Shown: piece by piece, positions 37,807 to 47,919 of the stretch
How the letters are laid out: each line of letters begins with the position of its first letter
Numbering within the stretch: position 1 is the stretch's first letter
Assembly: GCA_914767715.1 (NCBI GenBank)
Contig: OU612074.1
Coordinates: forward strand, 5,161,501-5,225,500
Length of the DNA: 64,000 nucleotides
Direction of reading: 5' to 3'
Origin: Membranipora membranacea
Taxonomy: Eukaryota; Bryozoa; Gymnolaemata; Cheilostomatida; Membraniporidae
The notes under the pieces: model-generated
Told to the model about the DNA's origin: nothing
Seen by the model: the letters and a program-made list of their open reading frames with translations, nothing else
Databases searched by the model: none
Program-made: the position numbers and the translations under genes

Positions 37807-40087
37807 TATATGTTATATGCTAAGATTCAGTCTGTACTTCTCATTTTTGACAGGTGCAGGGTTCTCTCTGGTTAGAGGAGCCGTATTCGCCATCTTAGTT
37901 TATCATTTCGACAGAACAAAACTTCGTCTCGCAACAGGTATTGCACTCTTAGGACTCTCTGCTGGGTTTTTGATCATACCCATGCCAGGTGGTTGGCTGT
38001 TTGCTACCTATGGATTTAACAAAGGAATGTTCTTACTATCACCTCTCATGCTGGTCCATCTTCTCGGAGTGATATTTTACTCACAAGATGGCAGTTGTGT
38101 CTCGAAAGAAAACCTTCCGGAAAGCAAGAATATCTCTGAGAGTATGAAACTTATGGCAGCTGATCTGAAGGTGCTGTATAAATCCATATTATTCAAACTA
38201 AAAACTGCTAAAGTATGATAATGAAAGCTTCGGGACAGCCTGATATTTTTTTGACCAGCAAAAATTAAGAATCAAGCATTTTCAAGCAGTATTTTCTCCA
38301 AATAGACACATGTGACTTTCCACCATATCATACTGTGTTTGACTATTTAGTGACCCCCAGCATTATCTCTAAAGACTAATCCAGATTTAATGAGCAAACA
38401 CATTCCCAACTGCTTTCTGTTTCAGGTCTGGGCATACTTATGGAACGGTTTCTTCAGAAAGTTTGGAATGGCTGGATTTTTTACTCTCATTGAGAAGTTT
38501 GCAATGACCGACCTATCTCTGACTCTGAGCGAGGCAGGAAGTGGACCGGCCTTGTTTGGAGTCATGCTGATGATTGGTAATATTTTTATCCTGATAACAC
38601 ATGTCCTAAAAATGGAGTACAGTACCCTATTACCGTACTCAATCTCAACAACTGCGGCAGGAGTGTTTATGATCATAGTAGTTCTAGCAGCGAGTAAGGT
38701 AAGTCAATATCAACATCAATATAAATAATAATTGTCAAGTTACACTATAGGACAACTTGATTATTCTAATTAAAGTTCTCATGTGAATGATCATAGTTAT
38801 TATTTAAATTGATGTAATCTACCATTACTTAAATTTGCTTCAACTTTTTTCATCAATTACAGACAAGTTACCTGGTGATGTTCAGTGGGTGTGGTTTATG
38901 CTACGGCTTACTGACAGGAAATATAATTAATTTGGCATCAGAACTGGTTGGTCCTGGTGACATGGCTTTAGCTTATGGACTTATGTCATCTATGGAAGGG
39001 ATCGGAGGTCTTACTGGTCCCCCATTAGCAGGTAATAGGCTGATATGAGCTATCAAAATTTCAAAGACCTTTTTTCCAAAACTAGATTCATATGCTTACG
39101 TCATAGACTTATAATAAACCTAGACAGGACACTGTATGGAGCATTAGCATTGAGGCAGTGAGGCACTTAATTATGGTGTCGCGACGTCACTGGAGGGTGT
39201 AGACACAGTGATTTTTACTCATAGCTATCATTGATTTACCGTTCCCAGCTCGGGTTAAATGTTGATAACTCAACTGTCTTCTATCGGAATGTAAGTTTGA
39301 AAATTGCAATAGATTCAACAGCTTCTGGCGATCACTTTGATAGTCGGTTTAGCTCCATAGCTCAAATATTATCAAAAGAGCAAGCTATTAAAAATGGTGC
39401 ATAGACTTAAAGCTATAATTCTTTTTGCAGTTTCGGTCCTGATTAAATGCTTATATCTCAAACAATTTTGTTGGAAGTTTGAGTTTGAAAATTACAATAG
39501 ATTCAGCAGCTTCTGGTGATCATTTTGATAGTCTGTTTAGCTTTGTAGCTCTAATACGTCGCGTCACGATAATTAAGTGCCTCACTTCAGCTATATACAG
39601 TGTCCTGTCTAGGTTTATTATTAAGTCTATGGCTTACGTTGATTCTGTTGAACAACCAAGTAGAGGTTCACACCCGAGTATGCTGGTGCTGGAACAATCA
39701 ACTTCGCAAGCTGCCCAAGTGGAAACCCGGACCCACAACTCCTGCTGCAGCAAACGTCTGGCAGTGAATAGCAAGGGCGCTAACCTATTATGCTATCTCA
39801 CCATCCCCATATAAAGAATTGGCTGAAGCGCAAATTATGCAGCCATCTATTCACTACTCCGAGGTATTTAGGTCAAAGGCTGATCACTAACATATTGTTT
39901 TATTATTGTAGGCTATTTTGCAGTAAATATAAGTTTGAAATCTGGTCTTGTCCTCTCAGGAGTTATTGCTTCCCTCGCAGGCATTGTCACTGGATTGGTC
40001 ACGCTGACGAGAATTATCAGTGTGCTTAAAGCTAAGTGTTACACACAGGACACTAAACATATATCAGAGTCTGGATCTGTTGATTGA
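35532..40087 (+). CDS. SLC16-like monocarboxylate transporter, copy A (complete, mosaic)
   Basis: Six exons: 35532-35805, 37497-37640, 37854-38170, 38426-38698, 38863-39031, 39912-40087; 1353 nt, 450 aa, phases consistent. Predicted 12-helix MFS carrier of the monocarboxylate type. Exon 1 gives a polar N-terminus ('MEDKEFLPLLEASRQP') and helices 1-2 with 'VLGSSFLSYSLTSGFNSG'. Exon 2 has helix 3. Exon 3 has the MCT helix-5 motif 'YHFDRTKLRLATGI' and a loop after helix 6. Exons 4-6 carry helices 7-12, and the tail 'CYTQDTKHISESGSVD' is 17 codons longer than in copy D. Exon 1 matches D and exons 2-6 match B, so the gene is a join of two copies with the switch at about 37197-37395. Exon 3 uses the weak donor AAG/GTGCTG. 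Intron 5 holds a SINE and a 530-bp MITE. A poly(A) signal is at 40337-40342. Substrate is unknown. Confidence 0.9.
36056..36132 (+). repeat. tRNA-like SINE head in intron 1 of copy A
   Basis: A-box TAGCTCAGTTGG and B-box GTTCGAATCCC; duplicate of the element at 20690-20757. Confidence 0.65.
39102..39631. mobile_element. 530-bp MITE with 8-bp target duplication (in intron 5 of copy A)
   Basis: Ends are inverted: CATAGACTTATAATAAACC at the left and the complement of CATAGACTTAATAATAAACC at the right, continued as AGACAGGACACTGTAT. It is flanked by GCTTACGT at 39094-39101 and 39632-39639. Copy B has the single site GCTTACAT and no element, so this is a clean filled/empty pair. Eight-base duplications fit hAT- or P-type transposases; no coding sequence is present. 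Confidence 0.9.
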
Positions 40088-40336
40088 AATTTTGTTTTAA
40101 TTTAATTAAAGGTTTAAGTCCAGCCATTCATAAGCTAAGTCCTAAGCTTGGTAAATGTGAATATCCAAAACCAAAACAATCACATAAACCAGGTTTTGAA
40201 CACACATGATGGTGTGCTCATTTTTTTAGGCTGTCTTGCCCCCTGGAGAGTGTTGATGAACTTTTCTGTCAAATTCATTTCGACTTTGAATGTTCTTATT
40301 TTTTTCAACAAAAAAAGTCATGATCAGACTGATGCC

Positions 40337-40342
40337 AATAAA
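40337..40342 (+). terminator. Poly(A) signal of transporter copy A
   Basis: AATAAA about 250 bases after the stop codon, conserved in copy B. Confidence 0.5.
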
Positions 40343-41079
40343 GCTTGCCATTGCATCATAGCAATACAGTGTAATCGCTCTTGCTTATTTTCGCCTGCAT
40401 AACTGATAAGCCAATTTTGCTTTCATTTCATTATCAAATCTTTTGAATAAGCAATACAGAAAAAATTTAATTATCGAGTAACTTGCTTCTTTGCATTTTA
40501 TTATTTACACGATGTAGAGCCAAATGGTAAATGCATTCTATTAGACTGTGGAAACTGTCAGATGCTATAGCAAGGCCACAGCCAATTGCACTCTCTGATT
40601 TGCTCCGTATTTGATCATGATTTGAAAACTATGAGATTGAAGGTTTCATAAGTTGCACTTTTGAGATTTATCAATATCATTGTACACAGTATTATTCCTG
40701 GTGTGCAGATGGTTTGTGTAAACAGGCCATTAATTGAGGAAATTGGGAAGTGTAAAATGTGATAATGTACAAAATAAACAACCTATAGAAGCTAACAGGG
40801 GATCAGAAATATTACATGTCATCTAGATAAACTACTAGTTGGCTGCTCCTGTCAAAGAGTGGTACAATTTCCAAACATCTCTCCTTGGGTTTGGTTTACT
40901 ATTACTTTTTCATATTATGGTTCAAATTGCAGAGTTCGCTGTGTGTTTCTGTAACATGTTTGCACCAAGCTAATAGAATTATATACTGTTTAACCGTGTA
41001 GGACCTTGAATCCATGTTGGGCTATCAGCTATACTTATAGATCGTGTGTTGACATGTCAGTTCTGTCAGGTCCAATCCA

Positions 41080-41912
41080 ATACACACTGGGGGTTCTTAC
41101 CATGTCTTCAAAACTACCAGCTATTGCTTCCCAGTACTTTGCACCCTCTATCTGGCCCATTCATGCTCTATGTATGTATATACTTATATAAACATATATC
41201 ATTTGACTATATTGCCATGGTGACTCGATATACCAAACCTGGTAGCGCCTATGTACAGGAGAACTTCCAAATAATACCGTGGGCACACAATTTAGCCTGT
41301 ATGAGTTTGTTTGGGATTTCGCAAAAATGACCTATACCACATCTGCGTTTGATGATACAATGATGAGAGTAATATATGAGCTAGCATATTTTTCATACTG
41401 AAATTCGCAGTAAACTTTACAGTATGAGGGCCCCAACACCCATGACATTGCTGCCCTTTGTAATGTGATGAGTTGGCTAACAGATTTTGTTTGGTTTACT
41501 CTACAATATTCATTTATTTTTTTTGTAGACGTCAGTGAATTTATGATTGATATGGATAATTATTTTATTCAATAGTCCTCAATAACGACACTGATTAAAT
41601 AGGCATTGCTATATTAGATGCAATGAGTTTGTTTCGGCAATCTTTAGAATGTTTTTTTTCTTTTAATTGAAAAACCCTGATTGTTTTTATCATAACATTT
41701 CAGTACTTTCTGCGCAGCAAACATTCATTCGAAACTCTGCAAAAAAAGATTTAAACTTAAGCTGGTACATGTAAATGATCAAATTGCTCACAATGTTAAT
41801 CATAGTACACACAAATATATCACCATCATATATTTGTTCTCAGAAATTATATTTACAAATTGATACAATCAGAGCTCAGTGATAAACTCAATCAAAATAT
41901 TATCAATTGTAC
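41080..41912. other. Non-coding stretch, no gene seen
   Basis: Between the end of the segmental duplication and the fucolectin-like gene; nothing recognised. Confidence 0.5.
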
Positions 41913-42421
41913 TTATACAAGTGTTGCATACAATGGGTCAAAGGAAGAAATCAACACAGTCTCTCTGATATCTCTATCCCATCCTATTACTTCTATCTCA
42001 TAAGCGTTGAGGAATCCAGTATCAATCATACCAACAGTGACATATCTGCCGGATATCCGCTGCGGGCAGTCAAACTGGATCAGGCACTCCTTGGATAAAC
42101 TTGCATACATCAGGTCCCTCAGTAGTCAGCTTGACATTAACATCATCAGAGATCAATGCTACTACATTCCTAAATACTTCTGCAATCAATTATCAAGTAC
42201 TCCAATGTTATTTGATGCTTCATCTTATTTTAATGCTGGGCTTTTATCGTGTGACATTTTAAAGACTTAGTTTGGGCTGCTATTTTGTATTGCATCTTGT
42301 TCTCCGTAGTTTATTCTATCATGTGAGCGATTTTCAGCTCTAGAATCCCAATATTGAGGAAGTTATGGCCTTTCAAACTCCCAGGATGATCACCTTCAAT
42401 TGGCATTGGGAATCAGCAGGC

Positions 42422-42735
42422 ACACCGTGTGGGACGTCACAACGTGTCATACTTATTAGGAGATATTACACTAATAATCACACAGATAAGATAATGATCA
42501 AAATTCAGACCTAGGTTGGACTCGTACCTGGGTCTTTCATACAGCAGGCAACGCCGCTACCATCACACCACTAGGTCCAGCTCTATGAGTCTGTAGACAA
42601 TATAGCTCCAAGTTAGCGGGGTTTCCTGCATGACCATTTAGACCTTGGTTCGTGACCCTCTCTATCTCTGAACATTCTGATCATCATCCTATCTATTGGT
42701 ATATAAGTATGACGCGTTGTGACGTCCCACACGCT
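42422..42735. repeat. MITE-like inverted repeat enclosing a tRNA-like sequence
   Basis: CGTGTGGGACGTCACAAC at the left and its inverse near 42735 form arms of about 35 bp with 2-3 mismatches, 310 bp apart. Inside, on the minus strand (about 42580-42512), is a tRNA-like piece with A-box-like TGGTGTGATGG and B-box GGTACGAGTCC. It lies in the last intron of the fucolectin-like gene. No certain target duplication. Confidence 0.6.
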
Positions 42736-44000
42736 GTCAAGACTGTCAGAAATGAATCGCCCACTGTCAGACCTGTAAATATAATTATGCAGAATCTATA
42801 TAAGTTAGGATTAACAAAGACTGGACAGTCTTCTAAGCTGTTCATAAAACCCTGTTTCCTTTGAGTTATCTAGCTTGGATAAACACTTATTGAAATGCAA
42901 CATCGAACAAACAAGTTCTAAAAAGGTCTAGTAAATAGGTTGATAGATTTTGTAACTGTGTATTTCGGTAAGCTGGACTAAAAAGCTTTTCCAATCTTGT
43001 CTCATGTGAAATGGTTCATGCAAAATACATAATAATTAAATAAAATAAAATATTTCATGGGTCAGAAGGTTGGGAATATATCACAGTATCAGCGCCAGTA
43101 AAGCTGTTTGAGTAAGATGTATGATCTTTGAGAGGTAGTAGTCTGTTCAAGTTCATTGGAGTTGTATCGAGTCTTTGGTTATTTGGGTAGGAATAATCAA
43201 GGATACATTCATTGAGCTCAGGGCAGGATCCAAACCAAGATAAATCTCTTATAAGATACATTCATAGATGTGATCAATCATGCTAATATGTTCAGCTCAT
43301 TGACCTTGAAAGTCTCCGGTGACATCAAATCTGTTCCAGACTTTGACAGCCTTGACACAACTTCTCTGCTGTAGGTCTATTTGTATCCAGGGATTAGTTT
43401 TCTTCTTTGTATGTGCCATGTCCATGGTGTTGGAATACAATCCATTCACCGCTCTGTCACCGTAATGACATATGATATCGTAATCATCACAGGTGGTGCT
43501 GGACATTGCTCCCTTTTTACCTGCAAAGTTAGTTTTAATTGAAATTACATGACTTCTTAATTGATCAATGTCCTTGCAGATTCAATTAATTGAAATTTCG
43601 AAAGTCAAACCTTGTCAGTATTGTTATGTCAATGCACTTACTGAATTAAAACAAATGCATGCAGCGCATTTTACTGGTCGTATACCTAACTCCAGCTCTC
43701 AAGTCTCTGACTCGATTACTGTGGCTGCCTTTTGCTTTACAGTCTTGGTGTATTGTCAGCATAGCAAAAAGCAACTGTAAGTATCTTGATTTCGCATTCT
43801 CACCTCGAGCGAGTTGGTTGTTTATCAGATATTCCTGTTTACCCTCACAGCCGCAGCTAATGTTATGAGAAGTTTAAGAACACACCATGTTACCACAACC
43901 TCCGCTGTTTTCTGTATCAGGTTGATCTAGCTTTCAGGGATAAACAATACTATCATAGAGTAAACAGACTTGTTGCATAGTAACTTAGCTATTAAGTGTG

Positions 44001-44047
44001 TAAATTAAATTAAATTAAATTAAAAAGTTATATTAAATTAAATTAAG
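44001..44047 (+). repeat. AATTA microsatellite
   Basis: Repeated TAAAT/AATTA units with one interruption, in an intron of the fucolectin-like gene. Confidence 0.85.
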
Positions 44048-45789
44048 TCTTGTTTTTGAGAATGAGAGTTATTCAAGTATGATTATGGGGAAACAAATTA
44101 ATGAATGTAAAAGGGAGTAATGGATATCGTGGGTAGTGCGAAGGTGATCCTTATTCACAGTAGGGCTGTCTTGTACCTCATCATAATACTATGTTTGGGA
44201 CAACTGTGATGATCACATGAAAGCATTTAAAACAAAGAATTTGCTTAAAAATATCTATCTGGACAGGTCTGACAAAGCTATTCAAACAAGACCAACGGGC
44301 AATGTTGAATTGAGGCCAAAGTGATTCTGCATTTTTTTGGCAACGGCTCCTGTGAAATGCTTCGATGTCGTGATGGACAGGTGCCCTAAAAAGGCTAAGT
44401 TGTTTGTCCTACTATGGGTATGGCTGTTTTTATTGATTATTTTTGCAAAACATTTCGTAACTTTCTAATTGGTTGCAAAGCGCTAGCTTAGTGTAGAACT
44501 ATCGTCAGCGTATGTGTGTAAAATATCGAAACAAAATACAAAGAGCATGTGGCAAAAGATGGTAAAATAAGATAAGAATAGCCCTTACCAGTTGACCTGG
44601 ACATCTTGCCATTGCGTTGATATGCTATAAAACAAATCAAATGTTAGTCAGTGTAGGCAAAGTTTCAGAGATGTGTGGATTAGGCAGTTTGCTGTGTTCA
44701 CAGTCAAAAATTTGCTAATTTGCTTCTGACCAGCAACATATTAAATATTAACCCGACCGCCCCCCCCCACCCTCTGAATGTGTCTTGCTTCTGTCTGTCT
44801 GTAAATACTCTGAAATGTGCTCATTGTGGCTGATTCACAGCGGTTTATATCCTTTGCCATTCACTGGGAGTTGTGCCTGATTGGCCACAGCTGCATAGCT
44901 TTGTGCGGTACCGGGCTATTGAGTTTTGTGTCCAATTATCTGCACTGATGGATTAATTTGGCGAGCAAATTCCTCAAGCCTTTAGTTGCCCTGTGAACCT
45001 TGGTGTGTGAGGTTTTCCTCACAGGCTCAGTAAATTTGAGTTGCGTATAAACTTTAACTATATTTATCTATTTTTCTGAGCAAAGGTGATATTTGGGGAT
45101 TTACTAAAGGAGCAAAAAGGTATGTTATAATAAATTCTGTTTTTCTGTAGGTTAAAATAATTCGACTCACTTGACTTAATATTTCTTTTATTTCTCGGTA
45201 CATTCAAAATTAATTAAGAGGGTTTAGATTTGTGTTTATTTGATCTTTGAGTATATTGTTCCTTATAGTTTGCGTTAAATTGAATAGTTAATTATTAACG
45301 GCATTTTTATTGAACGAGGCACATTTTTATGCACCACATTAATTGCACCATTTTCTATTCCAGTTTCACGGAACCTTCGGGGATCAGAATAAAACCTGTG
45401 ATCCTGTGATACTATATAAGTAATCTCTCAAATCTCGTGTAAATTAATCAAGAGGCCTTGTAGTCCAGAACACTCATTATATAAACTTTTACAATAATGT
45501 TGTAGGGTAAATAGGTAAGGTCGTATATACATTTGATGACAATACGATATCAAGATCATATCCTAGTGGGTTCAGTTATTCCACCCCCAATGCAATACTT
45601 TTAATGGAAATCCAATATTAACTGGGCACATATGAATATTTGCTGGCCTGTGTTGACTCTCGTCACAATGAATGTTGGTGGTAACTTACCTGAAGCAGAT
45701 AGAACCACAGCTATTACCGTAGTGATATAAAACAACAGCAGCAGCACTCCAAACACAAGCTTCTATTTGTTGTCATGGTTTTCAAACAT

Positions 45790-46829
45790 GTTTACAGGTC
45801 TTATTTTCTAGAGTAGAAAGAAATTATGTGATTGTACAGGATGGATGGAGATGATCCTACAATTGGTAGGTTTAAAGTACATAGAAGTGATGAGGATGTC
45901 AATATTATACTTTGTTTTCACTTTATACTCGATTTCTGAATCTACGTGATCCTGCCAATCAATTCTCAGATGCTGAGCAAATCATTATATGATGCTCCTG
46001 ACTAACTACGAGTGACTCACCTTATCTGAGATAATCTTAGTGGACTCTGGAACTGGGTGACTGTAGAGTCTAGGATGGAAACTTCAGGTATTGTACTTAA
46101 ATCAGAGTCTCTAGCATGATCAGGATTCAACTCATGCCGATAATACCTTTCAAAAGCTTGACCAACTTGTAGGATAAAATAATGTGAGATGCAGTATGGT
46201 GCCTATGACTGCCAATGCAGAGATCAACAGAAAATATCCAGTGCTCTCGAGTGTATATGACATCACAGAGTAAGGATAAACAGAGGAGACACTTCAATGA
46301 TCGTTATAGTGCCTGCGGTTTTTGAGCTACTGGGGGAAAATCATCATCTGGCCACCTGCCAATAAATATATAAGTTACAATGTGAGGTTTTACGCAGACA
46401 TACCTACCTTTGATAGGTCATAATTCATTCTGTATTTATCCCACAGACTGATTTCCAACTTTTTTGAAATGTCCCACCAATTTGTAGACTCTGATTTTTG
46501 TTGATTGATCAGGCACCCCTTGTTAGATTGTCTTGATAGTCATACAACCATCATGGTTGTTGTAGTGGATAAGGAGTGACCGTTGCCTCCAAAGCCCGTA
46601 GTCTTTGTAGACAACCATAACCATAACCTTACCCTCATTGCACAGAAATGCGTCTTTGTCATAAGATTTACCATATCCTAAAACTCATCTTTGCGTAGAT
46701 ACATCGTCAAAATGTCATAACTTTCAAGGTCTATGCACAGTGTTCTCTTATATTCTGGACAGATTGTGACCCAGCACCGATGATTTGTAGCATATAGTAA
46801 GGGATCGTATATTACCCTTTTCTCTTGGT
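45790..46829. other. Non-coding stretch, no gene seen
   Basis: Upstream of the fucolectin-like gene; nothing recognisable. Confidence 0.5.
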
Positions 46830-47425
46830 TTTGATTCTTGTGTCAGGAGGGATGATGATGGGATGTGACTTTGCAATGCAATATCCGCTGTGATTTGGTG
46901 TGATGTTGGTGATTCTGATACCAGAGGGTTGGACTGTTTAGAGGCAGCACCTGACAGAACTGACATGTTGGTACACGATCTACAAGCATAGCTGATAGCC
47001 AAACTTGGATTACAAGATCCTACATGGTTCAACAGTTAATAACTCCATTAGCTAGGGGCGTACATGTTACAGAGACACGCAGCGAATGCTGCAATTTGAA
47101 CAATAATAAATGAAAATATTATTAACGCAAACCCAAAGGAGTGATGTTTTGAAATTGTCCCACTCTATGACAGGAGCAGACAACTAGTTGTTCATCAGAT
47201 GGCATGTAATGTTTCTGACCCCCTATAAGCTTCTGTACATTGTTTATTTTGTACATTATCACATATAACACTCCTAAATTTTTCTTAATTAATGGCCTGT
47301 TTACGCAAACAAGCTGCACACCAGGGAAAATACTGTGTTAAATGATTTTGATATATTTCAAAAGCAAAACTTTTAAACCTTCAATCTCATAGTTTTCAAA
47401 TCAAGATACAAATACTGAACAGTCG
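46830..47425 (-). repeat. Inverted copy of the 4680-5285 repeat
   Basis: The open frame seen at 5095-5280 is kept here (about 47032-46830), including 'SNPLVSESPTSHQITADIA'. No domain recognised. Confidence 0.65.
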
Positions 47426-47919
47426 ACCTTCAAATCCAGAATGGAATTTTTGTTGTTGATTCCTCTGTGTACTCATATCATTGGTTACAAGCCATAAACA
47501 TATTTACAAAACCAGTCAATCAATGGATATGTTTTCTCAAATAAAAATTATACTGCCAAAGGCCGGTGTTACGTAGGTGATAAAACCCACCGCCGGTCAC
47601 CACTTAAATTCCTTGTTTTTCCAGTGTTTTAGTAAGTAAACTTGTTCCCGTATCGACCACCCAGTTGATAACTCAATGTGAGCAAGTAATCTGGGGTGGG
47701 TATAGCCAATGAGATAACACAGTAGCTAATATGTATCCAATGTAATACAAATAACGAACCTTACATATTGATTAAAAGGTCAGGAGGTCTTATCGCACAA
47801 ACAACTTAAAGCAATATAAACTGTTAGGCAACGGCAAGGCTGCACAGTTATCACACTGTTACAGCAAGGGTGCATATCTCCATAGATTAATTGACAGCAA
47901 TACAACAGCAGTTACCATA

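Larger units (their letters stand above)
37395..41075 (+). repeat. Segmental duplication, copy 2 (partner 2036-5155)
   Basis: See partner. The only large difference is the MITE at 39102-39631. A (TA)n tract at about 37777-37811 is longer than in the partner. Confidence 0.9.
41913..45789 (-). pseudogene. Fucolectin-like F5/8 type C domain gene, probably inactive
   Basis: Exons: 45789-45690, 44624-44589, 43520-43305 and, less surely, 42158-41913; phases agree (1, 1, 1). Exon 1 would give a short cytoplasmic start and a membrane or signal segment ('KLVFGVLLLLFYITTVIA'), but codon 9 is TAG (45765-45763). Exon 3 has the carbohydrate-binding fold pattern: 'GDRAVNGLYSN' (like AVDGN) and 'TNPWIQIDLQQRSCVKAV' (like NPWWRVDLG...V). 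Exon 4 has 'EGPDVCKFIQG' in one frame and 'FDCPQRISGRYVTV' in another, with the usual spacing only if a one-base shift lies near 42075. The donor of exon 3 (GTCAAT) is weak. Two breaks suggest a pseudogene; errors in sequence or a different splice pattern could also explain them. Known relatives are secreted or membrane lectins that bind fucose. Confidence 0.65.

Noticed and set aside
42700-42772. Possible lectin exon starting 'LTVGDSFLTVLTACG' at 42772
   Set aside because: It has a good acceptor and resembles the VGDS region, but it runs into the arm of the 42422-42735 inverted repeat and has no donor; the exon starting at 42158 fits the phase better.
43055-43261. 68-codon minus-strand frame between lectin exons
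   Set aside because: No splice acceptor or F5/8C similarity; it would break the phase between exon 3 and the last exon.
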